64,000 bases of DNA from Ancylostoma caninum (Eukaryota > Nematoda > Chromadorea > Rhabditida > Ancylostomatidae): positions 671,283 through 735,282 of the forward strand of contig JBAJFG010000423.1 of assembly GCA_037903475.1 (NCBI GenBank), written 5' to 3'. Below, one piece after another: positions 53,570 through 64,000 of this stretch (within the stretch, counting starts at the first letter, position 1; each line of letters opens with the position of its first letter). The notes beneath the pieces are model-generated. The model worked only from the letters and a program-made list of their open reading frames with translations. It searched no databases and had not been told where the DNA came from. The translations under genes and the position numbers were made by a program.

Positions 53570-54891
53570 GTTTTCTTTTTTTTTACATAATTCAGCGGCG
53601 AAATATGTTTAAAAAACGCAAAACGGGAAGAACACTTTGGTTTCACTATCCACCGACTGGTGCTCAGCTAAATAATGTAGGGAAGCTTAGTTTGTTATCT
53701 CTGCGCGGACCATCAATGATCAACTAAGTTAATAATAATGACGCTCATAAGAGATAAGAAGCCAGATGTATCCGCATAAGCAGGCCACATACCGTTCAGC
53801 AATTCTTTCGCACACAGAGAATTTTGAAGTTATACTAGTTTGAACACCCTGCGAAACCAAAAAATTAGTTACTAGTTATTTCTGTAACGGGATGGCCGGA
53901 CTTACGAGAGTCGAGGAAAAATGTCCGGTGGCAAAGAAGAGAATAAAAGAGAAAGACTGATGAATGATGAGTTATGCCACTAATCAGGATAGTAGTGCCT
54001 GAGAGAACAGCAGACCATACCTTAAAGGCAGAGTTCCACCTCATTTTTGAGTTTCATTTTTCATTCCGGAATGAATGTTAACAGTTCCTCCACCAATTCG
54101 AAACGCTGACTCTAACAGTTAACGCAATATGACCTCAGTAAATCGTGTTTCGGAGGCCCAGCCAGTTCTAAATTGTTGCAGTAGGCCGTGGTCAATGTAT
54201 GAGGAAAGCTCATCTTACCATCTCGAAAGTCGTCAGTCATCTCCCATACGAGCCCAGAACCCCCCCCCCCCCACTCCTGGCCAAGAGCCCTTGAATATGT
54301 AAGGTTGGAGATGATTTGAGGTTTTCCAAGTATATCGTTATTCTTGGCCGCTCAAGGAAGACCAATTTTTATAGGACATTCGGGATTGATTGCGCTCGTA
54401 TGCATTAGAAGACATAATTGAGAGTGGTATGGTAAATAGAATAGCCAAACACTGTCAACTACAGATGGAGTATACGTATCGTAAATAACGTACAAAATGA
54501 CACGATGTAGTATGAGCGAAACAGCTGAAAAAGTAGCGTAAAAATCTCAAAGCCGAAGATATTGCGATAGAGATAGCGCGGAAACGAAAGGACTTTGGTA
54601 AGCGACAACGCTGGAGAAGGCGAATCTAAAACTATGAGGACCGCTAACGAATGCACTGTTGCATTGAACAATGAGAAAGATCTGCAGAATTCCTGACTGT
54701 AAGCATCCGAGAAATTTACTTCCAAATGGCAGATGATGGATGAAACCACACGGAACCACTTTTTTTCAAGATATTTCCGGAAATGGACACTAGTAAGAAA
54801 TCGGCTGTGCAGAAACGCAGAAGAATGCGCACGAATGATGCGGAATCTTAAGATGAAGGATGGGGTATCCAAACACTGTCAACTACAGATA
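53570..54891. other. Intergenic, with a 22-bp direct repeat
   Basis: CCAAACACTGTCAACTACAG plus AT occurs at 54447-54468 and again at 54868-54889, immediately before the TIR element. A C-run lies at about 54260-54272. The long minus-strand open frame at 54459-54872 has no recognisable motif. Confidence 0.45.
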
Positions 54892-55111
54892 CAGGGTGGC
54901 GCAGAATTACTGTCCCAAAACAAAAAATTGCAGAACGGTGTGCTGACGGCATTGCCATTTCTTGTAAAATAAGACAAACGAAGTTCATGTGAGGCAGATA
55001 TATGCAGAATGATATGCCAAACATTACAATAACAAAAACAGATTTGAGTCTATCAGTTAGGTCAAACCTCGCACTCGTGTAATGATGGGACAGTAATTAT
55101 GCGCCACCCTG
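54892..55111. mobile_element. Tc1-type MITE, 220 bp
   Basis: The ends are CAGGGTGGCGCAGAATTACT and its inverse (AGTAATTATGCGCCACCCTG, 55092-55111), flanked by TA on both sides. The terminal pattern CAGGRTGG..CARAATTAC is shared with the element at 22088-22915. There is no coding capacity. Confidence 0.88.
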
Positions 55112-55160
55112 TAGGGTATAATATGTACATGTGTATAAATACGCTCATGAAGCACTACTT

Positions 55161-55803
55161 ACAAGGGAAGTGCACGAACTTAAGCTGTCGTCCCAGGACG
55201 AAATCTATATGTTTAAAATGCCTGTCCAACGACGTTACAGGCTGTACTTGAAATCTGCTAAATGATTTACAAAAGCTCAGAATTTCCACAGAAAACCGGG
55301 AAAACTTGCCGATTTCGGCAGGAAAATGCCAGATGATGTTGATGTCCATGCAAAATGGTGTTGATAATGTCGATGTCCAGCGTCTGAAACCTAGTTACAA
55401 AAATTGGGAAGACATTGAGAGACCCCTTAACAACCCTATCTCCACTACTGCGTTGTAACTATGCTCCCTACACACGCACTGCCCTGTGGTGTGCCCGTGC
55501 GAAGAAACCTGCGTGACTCCTGATAGAGGCAAGATTCGGGGAAGGCAAAAACTGATTTGAAATCAGCGTCGGGAGCTGCACAAGGCAGTCCACAATTCGC
55601 CACGGAAGGAACGGAAGATAGGCCACATTGCCAGAGTATTCTTCCCTTATCAGCATGGTTGGAGGTCATTGATGAGGACCGCTGGGCTTCTGTAAACCTT
55701 TCAGCATATTTCAAGTATAACCTTCAACATCACGTTGGACATGCTCTCTAACCATATAGGTCTCATCTCAGATTAGCAGCTTAAATTCGTGCACATGACC
55801 TGT
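55161..55803. mobile_element. TIR element, family G copy 2 (643 bp)
   Basis: ACAAGGGAAGTGCACGAACT on the left and, inverted, ACAGGTCATGTGCACGAATT on the right match the ends of 15120-15659. Open frames in the middle (55445-55751) occur on both strands and show no known motif. Confidence 0.7.
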
Positions 55804-56689
55804 TAGTATCAGTAGCGGAAGCAGACTGACGACGAGGAGGGGCCCGAAGAAAGAAAGGTGTCTGTCAGTGTGGGAGCGAGTGTGGGTGGAATTTCCTAGA
55901 TAAAATAGTTAGAAATACCGATTTTGATATCTTATGGTCACGAATGAGTAGTTAGAAGTCGTAATATTTCTGGGAGTTAAAAATGAGCTGCTATAATACA
56001 ATTGATTGATCCAGTAATTTCATGATATAATCTTGAAAAGTATGGCGTCACATTTTCATTTCCACCCTCTGGCTATGGTATGTGATATTAGGAAGTAGCA
56101 ACGATCATAATAGATAGTCAAGACGCTGGCGCTTGTAATCAAGCATAAAAGGGCATTAACATCTACGCGTGCAGCAAAGATAGTTTAGCGACATCTGTAC
56201 GCATCTACTGGATTAGTGCAGGGAAGATTTCGCGGGTAGTTCAGTCCAAGGACCACATACTGAGGGCAGGAAGGATGCAGCAAAAGGTGGAGAAAATGAA
56301 TGATTTGAAAAAAAAAATGAAAATGAAGATTCAAAAATGAGGAGTGAAAGAGAGAGCAGCAGCGAAAATCGCTAAAGCCCAGCTATCCTTTGAGAACCGG
56401 ACACGGATCCATAGCAAGCGAAAAGCACGCTACGCCGGCGAGATGACGACGAGAACTCTTCAGCGGCGGCAAAAACGCAGTTTGTAGAAGCGGCCATAGT
56501 AAAGAGAATGAGGCACGCCGGTGAGAAAGCCTCGTGGAATTCCGCTTCTAATAAATCGTACTGCGCGTGCTATTGTTCGACGCTTCTATTCTTATGAATA
56601 CCACCAGGTACATGACAATGTACGTATTGCCCGTACACTAGAGTAGTTCGTATACATTTTATTCACTTATTCATTTTACTTGTGAACTA
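55804..56689. other. Intergenic, no recognised feature
   Basis: A purine-rich stretch (56280-56350) and scattered GC-rich words are present. No gene was supported. Confidence 0.4.
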
Positions 56690-56868
56690 TAGTCCTTGTC
56701 GAAAAGATAGACGGATTGCGCGTGCAGTTTCATAGCGTCGCGGCTGCAGAATCGTGGTGGGACCTAGCTGACCCTCTCACCTAGAGCATGCCCCCACCGA
56801 ATCTCTCGTCTAGGTCCCGCCACGATTCTGCGGTCACGGAATCCGTCTATCTTTTTGATAAGGACTAT
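56690..56868. mobile_element. Palindromic element, family A copy 3 (179 bp)
   Basis: AGTCCTTGTCGAAAAGATAG at 56691 is found inverted at the right end, with TA flanks (CTATAG and CTATAC). CGGCTGCAGAATCGTGGTGG pairs with its inverse CCGCCACGATTCTGCGG near 56817-56833. This is the best-preserved copy of the family. Confidence 0.9.
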
Positions 56869-57238
56869 ACATAGTAGCGCGTGTACAATATAATACTTCA
56901 TAAACCACATACTGGGAATGTCAGTAGGAACATGGTGGAATAGACCATAAATTAGGATGAACCTAATACGCGGTGCACAAGTGCAAATATAAAAACCTAA
57001 TATAGTACAAATTTGTTAACAGACTAATTCATTGCCAGTAACAGACATACTAGGACTTATTTATGTATTAGGTCAACTTGGGCACTCGATTTTGAGTAAA
57101 CCGAAAAACCGAAAGTTCAAAAGAGAAAGGAATAGAGTTTTGAAAGAAACACACGAATGGCAATCAGGTGTCCATTCTTTCTAATATTTGAGTTTTTTTT
57201 TTAAATTCCCACCTAAATCATCAGTTGAATTACTAAAA

Positions 57239-57538
57239 CTACCCGTTTTTTGCCCAGTCCTGTGCACAGTGCTCGGCATTATACCCATTCCTAAACGGGA
57301 ATATGAAAGGATCAACTGGAAACCAAATGGCTATTAAGACTACTAAGTGTGTAAATAGTAGTGACGAATTTCCAGTGTTTATAGATGGAATGCCTACCCA
57401 TAAAAATGGTCGACGGTCATTCATCACTAGAACAGCAGTGTAGATAAAACTGGTCCTGGAGATGGTGTGGACCAGTAGATTAAAGAAGAAAGTATCCAAA
57501 AGGAGGAGTGAAAAAAAAAACCACAAAACTTCTGCCAT
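57239..57538 (-). CDS. Weak candidate for a hydrophobic (membrane) protein, 99 residues
   Basis: The minus-strand frame from an ATG reads MAEVLWFFFSLLLLDTFFFN and later SLLFTHLVVLIAIWFPVDPF, so two or three membrane-type segments. T-rich antisense sequence easily gives such frames. Codon use is not distinctive and no splice partner was found, so I treat it as weak. Confidence 0.2.
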   Translation of the reverse strand: MAEVLWFFFSLLLLDTFFFNLLVHTISRTSFIYTAVLVMNDRRPFLWVGIPSINTGNSSLLFTHLVVLIAIWFPVDPFIFPFRNGYNAEHCAQDWAKNG

Positions 57539-59242
57539 CGTAAATTAGAAGTGCAACGATCGGAACGAAACTATGATACATTCAAACCATTACAACATGT
57601 GGGAGTAGGACTGGAAGAAGTGACAAATAGAAAAGAAAAAAAGAATGCAAAAAAGGGCAAATTCTAGTCGGCGTATCCACAGAAAAAACATTGCGGAGGA
57701 AGTAACGTATCAGTCGAGTTGCGCAGAGTAGTTGGTGCGACGTTAAAAAAAGACCCGTCTGCATTTGCATTTAAGGTTCATCTACAAAAAAATGATGCAT
57801 CGCTGGTACGTCCTCCTTCGTCTCGCTCGGTCTGATACTGACAACTTGATTAGTATCGGCGCAACCACGAAAACACAGGAATCCACGGAAATTCGTTTAG
57901 ACTACGTCGAAAGCCGTGAGACAAAGGCCATAACAGTTCTAGTTAAAGAGTAGAGGAATGGTAGCCAGATACCAGTGCAAAATAAAGGAATTATGTCGAG
58001 ACTTCTCTGCGGAGTTATAAAACAATTCGCTGGGAATTTTAGGGAAATGTTAGCAAAATGAGAGATTTCGGGCTTTCAGGGACAGAGGCTTAGTATAACA
58101 TCAACCATGCAAGCGTTAGTAAGATAAAAACATGTGGAACGATCGAGAGAAACTGTGCTGAGCATCAAATCATAGTTTTTTTTCCAAGGATAAATAGTGG
58201 CTGTTTGTAGAGGCAGAGTTCGAATTATTCATCCGAGAGAAAGTTTGATACGACTAAACGTCTACAACACAAAAAGAAGGGTATAATAAAATATTTTGCT
58301 ATGCCCATTTATTACAGAAAGAGGATAACACTTAGAAGAGAAATAAAGGTAGTGCCCTGCCTATAAGTTTTCCTATTATGAGCCTCAATATACAGCCAGA
58401 AAAAGAATTGTATTTCGAGGCCGTAAACCTTGGGAAGGAAAGGAATCATAGTTGGAAAAGTGCAATGTTTCAAGCACAGCAGAATAAGAACCCATTTTCC
58501 GATGCACTCCTAGAATGAACCGGTTTCGGCGCTGAAAAAAAAAACGTATATGCATGAGTTACTATAGAAAAATCACCACTGTAGTTCCACAAAATAAGAA
58601 AATTGGGTGGAAAGTATGAGAAATGACTGAATGTTTTTGCGGACAATTCTACGCAAGAACCATTGCAAATGTCACTATAGTTTAACCCCAAAAAATGAAA
58701 GAATTTCTGAAAATAACATAGATTCTCAGGACCACGTATATACATCATTTCTCATAATCTGCTCTTGAAAAAGGCATTAGGCCAAATTTTGCAAGTTTAA
58801 GAAAAAGTCACCTCTGGACACCGCTTACATCTTGCATTTTCAGGGATCCATAGATGGTTTTTGCCTCAGATTTCGGGCAAATCATGTACGAATTCGGTGA
58901 GTTTCACTAAAATTCCGAACAAATTCTGCTACAAAACTCTCGCATTCGGCACAACTTTTCCCGGAACTTGGATAGAAACCACGTAACAAGGGGCCTAGAA
59001 TCAGCAGGGTCCCTATGCATCTTCAGAAGGGTAATCTCATAATCGTGGGCATGATCACCCTTGGGTAGCAGTTGGCTATAGATAACGTCACGTTTGGGTA
59101 TACATGCCGATGGTTGCCAGGAAAAGGATAAATTTGGGTAATTGGGTAATTTCAATGATGCATCCGGCCAAAGAGTTTGGAAGCTGTTTTTTTCTCTGAT
59201 GGAAGACCAGAAATGGGTTAGCACAGCACTGTTTACGTATAA
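57539..59242. other. Intergenic, one dispersed-repeat copy
   Basis: A dispersed repeat copy lies at 59145-59168 (GGGTAATTTCAATGATGCAT then CCGGCC), preceded by TTGGGTAATT. The remaining sequence is A+T-rich with no supported gene. Confidence 0.45.
59145..59168. repeat. Dispersed repeat copy
   Basis: This has the same core as 3028-3062 and 32572-32600. It sits about 75 bp before the mariner element. Confidence 0.5.
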
Positions 59243-60032
59243 GGTTGGTGCATAATTAATGCGGCTTTTCTCGCAACCCCTTCTCTCGTCAAAAATTGAA
59301 GCTTCTTGAACTGTTTTTTCGTGTGAATAATCCTCTGCTTTCACTTAGCAACTATACTATCGAAAATCGTATATACCTTCACCCCCTCATACTCTGCCAC
59401 TTTGGGAAAGCGTGGAATACAGCACAGTCATACCAGGATCTCAACGAAAATTTGGCCGAAGAAAAATCAGCAAAGCTAAGGCGAAGAATATAAATTTAGT
59501 TCATGCAGGGAGGTGTAATCCTACAGATAAAGGAGTAAAAGCTGAAATTTGAACATTTTTCCTGTCTGAGAGTTTGTGCAGACTCATTTGGCCAATTTGC
59601 ATGCTCTTCTCAACCTTTTGAGAGAAAACCCGTGGTCGAGTGGTCCATATTGAAGAGTTCGGATAGCATTCTCGTTGTCAAGTTTTCATCCTCGTCCAGG
59701 CTGTCGAAAATTCCTGGTGCTTAGAATTTGATGGCCAATCTCTTCTTTTTTCATCTGCCCAGCTCGTACCTTATAAACTAAAACAATCTTTCAGGTTAGC
59801 CTTGCTGATTGGTCCATCTTTGAAGGGCTCGGTGAGATCTCAAAATGACTGTGCTGCATTCCAACTTTTCCCGAAGTGATAGAGCATATTATGGCGGGTG
59901 TGGATGTGGTTTTCGATAGGATGTTTAATAAGTGGAAAGAGAGGATTGCTTTCATGAAAGAACCATTTGAAAAGCTTCAATTTTTACTGAGAAATTAAAT
60001 CGCGGAAAAGCCGCATTAATTATGCACCAACC
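59243..60032. mobile_element. Rearranged mariner element, 790 bp, with inverted duplicated N-terminal transposase segments
   Basis: The ends GGTTGGTGCATAATTAATGC and their inverse (60013-60032) are typical of mariner elements. Degraded transposase sequence is readable. On the minus strand from about 59930 it reads MLYHFGKSWNAAQSF and then, around 59610-59690, DENLTTRMLSELFNMDHSTT, the helix-turn-helix part of mariner transposase. On the plus strand near 59395-59480 a second, inverted copy of the N-terminal segment reads LCHFGKAWNTAQSYQDLNEN. No catalytic aspartate region is present. It is a dead, partly palindromic derivative. Confidence 0.82.
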
Positions 60033-61134
60033 AAATACTTTGCAAGGACAAATGGAACCTGAAGCTCGGTTAAAATACTTATCCTAGAGAGGTAAACTGC
60101 ATGCCCTATCCGGCAAAATTTCTCTTTTTAAGTTTATTTCGCAAAATATGTAGGCTAGTGGAAATGCCATGTTCACTCACCGGGACCTATCCAGTTTCTC
60201 TGATAATTATTTCTCATAGTTCCAGCTACCTTCAGCTGGTAATAATCAGCAATTGGATAGTCAATTCATGTAAGCTTGATCAAAAACTTCTTGGAAAAAT
60301 AAATCTATCAGGACAAATCTGGTCATACTAGACGAGCCGGAATACAACTTCAAGAGGCAAACCTATCCGACGCCAGAATGAAGAGGATCTTTACGAACCG
60401 AGCCACATCACCCATTACTCAACGAGTTCCAGTAAAAGCTGAACCGCGCAAAAACTCGAGCACGCAAGAGGGACGGAGACTAGTTCGTACCTATAACTAT
60501 TAGCCGCCACCGTGAAAAGAAATCCAGGGAAATTCTACTGAACTGAGGGAAAAACGGTCGTAATGAGGTGAGTGTTTCGACGAGTACACACTAATGCACT
60601 TGAATGGCACCGGAAAAAGTAGAAAACGACAAACATTAGCCGAGCGATACGACAGGGTCACCGCAGTAGTTCTTCCATGTAATTGAGACGAGTACTTGAC
60701 AGTGAGTGTAGGGAAGAGGAAGCTATGACGAGGAAGTAGTAATGACAACTCGAAGTTGTGAGAGAAACAATGGATGGGAAGTATGCACATATGTATATAC
60801 TGAAAATATACTGTATTCTGTTTTCCAAAGAAAATTCTGGAGTTTCGGGAAAACTATCATAAATTAACAATGATGAGCCTTTTCCGGGCTGGTGAATTTC
60901 AGCAAAATGTTTTGAATATTTCATTATGAACAATATGCATAAGTGCCCCAGGATTCCTAGCGGACCAGAGATTCCACAAAAACAGGCCGCATTGGCTTAC
61001 ATTACCTCATCAATTTTTATGGAAACTCAAGGCCCAATCTGGGCGGAACATTACACCCAATAAAGTAGTGAAAATGAAAATGAAAAATATTTGGAAAAGA
61101 GAGCTGATTTTATTATCATGAAGCGAATCAGGAA
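60033..61134. other. Intergenic, no recognised feature
   Basis: Only short open frames were seen. Nothing was supported. Confidence 0.4.
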
Positions 61135-61455
61135 TAAGATGGAAGAAAAATAAGAAGGAGGAGAGACGGTGGTAGGAGAGGAAGGACGAAGAAGAAGGAT
61201 GAAGAAGGAGGAGGAGGAAGAAGGGTGAGGAAGACCGATGAAGAAGAAGAAAGATGAAGAAGGAAGAGGAAGAAGAAGAAGGAAGAAGGCGGAGAAGAAG
61301 AAGAAGGATGAGGAAGAAGGATGGAGAAGAAGGATGAGGGACAAGGATGATGAAGAAGGATAAAGAGAAAGGATGGAGAGGAAGGATGAAGAAGGATGAA
61401 AAAGAAAATGAAGGATGAAGAGGGGTGAAGAATAAGGATGAAGAAAAAGCAAGAA
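61135..61455 (+). repeat. Polypurine (GAA/GGA) low-complexity tract, about 320 bp
   Basis: The plus strand is almost all purine, built from GAAGAAGGA/GAGGAAGAA-like units with a diverged larger pattern of GAAGGATGAAGAA. The serine/phenylalanine/leucine-rich minus-strand open frames over this tract are artefacts of composition. Confidence 0.92.
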
Positions 61456-61544
61456 GAAGCGGACACCACGGCGATTCCAACATGATGACTCAAATTGACT
61501 TGTGATCCCATCAAAATGAGCTTATGCCCGGGCGTCGTAACGTT

Positions 61545-61854
61545 TCACGGCCCCATAAAATAGCTGTCAGTCGAGACGAGGACAACTGACCTCGCCTCGC
61601 GGGATTTGACCCTCGCGAGACTTCGGCGCGCCTTGGAAAAACCAACGGTATCGCGACCTTCACATTCACGGATCAGCTGATCAGATTTCGAGTTCAAATC
61701 AGCGGAAAGATGCGCCAGCAGAGTCGACGAGGAACATTCTGGGGTCGGACGGACTGCAATGGTTGCAAAGACGACAAAGAACGGAGGGGAGAAAACGCTG
61801 GCTGGCCGGTGGGGGGAAACTGGAGCATCCGCGCCGTTGTCGTCAAATTTGTCA
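61545..61854 (-). CDS. 3'-terminal exon of an unidentified protein (102 codons)
   Basis: On the minus strand, after an acceptor CGACGCTATCAG, the frame is open to a TGA at 61545. Codon use is strongly C/G-ending, unlike the surroundings. It reads DKFDDNGADAPVSPHRPASV, then a hydrophobic FSPPFFVVFATIAV stretch, LLAHLSADLNSKSDQLIREC and a basic GFSKARRSLARVKSREARSV ending in STDSYFMGP. I do not recognise it. The exon starts with the last base of a codon, so more exons lie to the right. Another minus frame and a plus frame (61710-61955) are open too, but have poorer codon use. Confidence 0.5.
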
Positions 61855-62762
61855 CTGATAGCGTCGAGAAAGTGAGAAATCCAGCGAAAAAGACAGAATA
61901 CGCGAAAACATCACAGATCTCTGGACGCGAGGAAAACTGGGGAAACATGTTATAAATTAGTTGGTGGGAGGTAATTTCCACGGATTAATGTGGGGTGGAG
62001 AAGGGCTTCCATGTGGGAAAACAATGGATAAGACGAAATCTTCATGAGCTACCTTCGAGGATCGATGGGAAGAACAGTGAAAGCTTCAGAGAAGCGGAAA
62101 TCAGTTCGTGAACGCACCCAGGAAGACTGTAGCCTTCTCGGTTGATAAGAATAGACGAGTTTCCTGAGCAGAAGTTGCTGCAATTCACTGCCCTATAATG
62201 TGTATGTATATTTTCTTCCGTTATTGCGATAAAGTCCATTTCATAGCGCAAAAAAGAAAACGAATTAAAAAGAAGGAAAAGAGTGGAATAGGGATGGGAA
62301 GGAAAATGACACTCAACTGGCAAAAAGGGTAACAAGAGGAAATATCAGTGGAAAAGAATTCTGGGAATTCCATAATCACAGTTCGTAGAGTCCCGTCATC
62401 CACCAGTGGGACTGATGCCTTTGAATTTATTACATTCAACATCCATTTTTTCGCTTTGACAAAGATGTCGAATAATATGCAACTATTTTTCTTGGGAAAC
62501 TCGTCCACCTGGTGTTCAGGGTTGATCGGGACTTCCGCCCATAAATCGGGACTTCCTCCCATAAATCTCGCCACAGGAGGGATACACTAGCATACTGCAT
62601 CAGCAAAATCCAAAAAAAAGAAAGGTGAGAAACGTAATATGAGCACATCAAAACAAGGAGAATATTCCAGGATGAAGATCCACAAACAAGAATAATCACC
62701 ACACAACGGTCTCCAAATGTCCTCGAACCGATCCAAACGCCCTCACACGTCGGGTAAATCCG
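61855..62762. other. Intron or intergenic, no recognised feature
   Basis: A short direct repeat (ATAAATCGGGACTTCC/CCCATAAATC near 62540-62570) is the only structure noted. Confidence 0.35.
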
Positions 62763-63180
62763 TGTCTTTTTACAACCGCTGAAGATATAGCAGATCGTTG
62801 ACCCGTTTAAGACTAAAATTTCGCCCGTAAACTGTCGTCGTCAACGGCGACAAACGCCGAGCGTGTTCTCGGAAAACACAAAATCGACGCAACTGAAACT
62901 TCCAGCACGGGAAAAAGCCGTAAAATTACCAGCGATCCATCAATCATGTCAAGCAGACGCGCGACACTGCCGGCGTTCAAATTTCGATGCGTGCAAAACT
63001 CGATGTTTCTGGGGGTGCAAAATCGGAAATGGAAAGAAAACCAAAGAAGAATCGGGGAAGAATCGACAAAGGTAGGGAAATCATAGGAGAATAGGCCACA
63101 CATTTCTATGGAGTCCACCCTCTTTCTGCCAGATCTTATTTGAAATGCACCAAAATCTGGATTCGGATTTTCATAAGTAG
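62763..63180. CDS. Coding-like cluster, strand unresolved
   Basis: Two incompatible models fit. Minus strand: after acceptor GCACCCCCAG the exon reads NIEFCTHRNLNAGSVARLLD and MIDGSL, then a 37-nt intron ending GTTTCAG and a second exon with REHARRLSPLTTTVYGRNFS ending VNDLLYLQRL. Plus strand: after acceptor AACTTCCAG an exon reads SRKITSDPSIMSSRRATLPA with KWKENQRRIGEESTK, donor GTAGGG, acceptor CTTTCTGCCAG, and a short last exon ILFEMHQNLDSDFHK. Both have in-phase junctions and coding-like codon use. I recognise neither product. Confidence 0.35.
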
Positions 63181-64000
63181 CTAAGAATTTCGAAAAAAAT
63201 CCAGCAGCAGCATCTTTTCCGGCAATTGTTGGGCTGGGCGCGGTTATAGAGCGAACGTCCCCAGCAGCGCTGAATATCCGTGCCGGACGTAGACGGGAAG
63301 AAGGAGGGAAGATAACGGATCAAAAAAGAACTGGGTCCGCTGGCAACCTGAGCACCCGAATGGAAACCTTTCAAAAAAGTTACTGACACACAAAGTGATG
63401 CACGTGGTGCATCACGGCCTTTCGTCCCAGTTTAGTTATGTGATACACATGGTGCACCACGCGAAACGTACTCCTCATGCCCATGAACCGTTCCTCCGTC
63501 ATCGAACAGTGAACATGATGGATTATCGAGAAAAAAATCCCCTATGGTCACCCGCTTTCGCCGTGCAAAAATGCGCTCGATCTGGAATTGAATTTAGACT
63601 CATAGTCATGGAAATAAAAACGCTAAAAATAATAAGACCAGTGAAGGATGACGGAAAAGTGCTTACATAAAATCTGCAGAAAAAAGGGGGATGAAAGGTG
63701 CACCGCATACTGGTAAGGAAATCTTCGCACCGCAATATATTGGTGTAAAAAGGACCTGGAAAGGGTTTTCCTTTATTCGCAATTCGTTCTAGCTCACTCA
63801 CAAATGGGCCCAGGATTTCTCATGCACAAAACTCAGTACATTTCATTCAAGAACTTCAAGGCAACAAGGAAATGATGTTGAACGCATTTAAGTACAGGAG
63901 TTTTTGTCCGGAAAACTCGGCCAATATAATCCTGGAAAGGTCATATTGGCCGTGTTTCCTGGTTGGTGAAGTAGTCCCAGCGCTGTAGCGGGAGTTTGAA
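63181..64000. other. Right end: coding-like segment and small palindromes
   Basis: A plus-strand frame ending at about 63385 (SFPAIVGLGAVIERTSPAAL, IRAGRRREEGGKITDQ) and its antisense are both open and GC-rich. TGATGCAC-GTG-GTGCATCA (about 63396-63414) is a small palindrome around a CACGTG. A 10-bp-stem hairpin (CGGCCAATAT...ATATTGGCCG) lies at 63917-63951. No gene was assigned. Confidence 0.35.

Noticed and set aside
61010..61514. Three overlapping minus-strand frames rich in serine, phenylalanine and leucine
   Set aside because: They are the translation of the polypurine tract and have no protein-like sequence.

Overview
This is eukaryotic, nematode-like DNA. Coding exons are short and A+T-rich non-coding sequence dominates. 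Introns run from about 40-60 nt to over 15 kb, acceptors are mostly pyrimidine-rich and end in CAG or TAG, and poly(A) signals sit right after stop codons. Tc1/mariner-type inverted-repeat elements are very common. A strongylid-type (hookworm relative) nematode fits best, but that is inference from gene structure and repeats, not from a species marker.

The left 39 kb is mostly one minus-strand gene. Thirteen exons between 38779 and 2367 join with compatible phases. They encode an N-terminal helical region and an F-BAR coiled-coil domain of the ARHGAP29/ARHGAP45/GMIP family (nematode SPV-1-like). Its C1 and RhoGAP domains and 3' end must lie beyond the left edge, and its first exon was not found. 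Its introns (15.5, 6.3 and 5.2 kb are the largest) hold foldback elements, two non-LTR retrotransposon tails, a tRNA-like sequence and several isolated coding-like islands.

A compact gene island lies at 43.7-48.6 kb. It contains a small KCTD-type BTB/T1 gene on the minus strand (43754-45438), a head-to-head plus-strand gene of unknown function (45702-46405), a minus-strand membrane-protein exon (46601-46825), and a plus-strand gene with one predicted transmembrane helix and a cytoplasmic tail (47882-48560, possibly with an upstream exon at 47101). The two KCTD introns interrupt the T1 domain, and the second contains two copies of the same palindromic element.

From 48.6 kb to the right edge the sequence is mostly repeats: two 1.58-kb foldback elements, several TIR elements, a rearranged mariner element and a 320-bp polypurine tract. 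One convincing 3'-terminal exon (61545-61854, minus) and a coding-like cluster near 62.8-63.2 kb lie at the end.

The striking property of the window is the density of palindromic elements: about 22 copies from some 15 families, roughly 11-12 kb by my end-point estimates. Four different families lie back-to-back at 42441-43402. All coordinates and alignments were read by eye. Family names rest on remembered protein similarity, not on a search.
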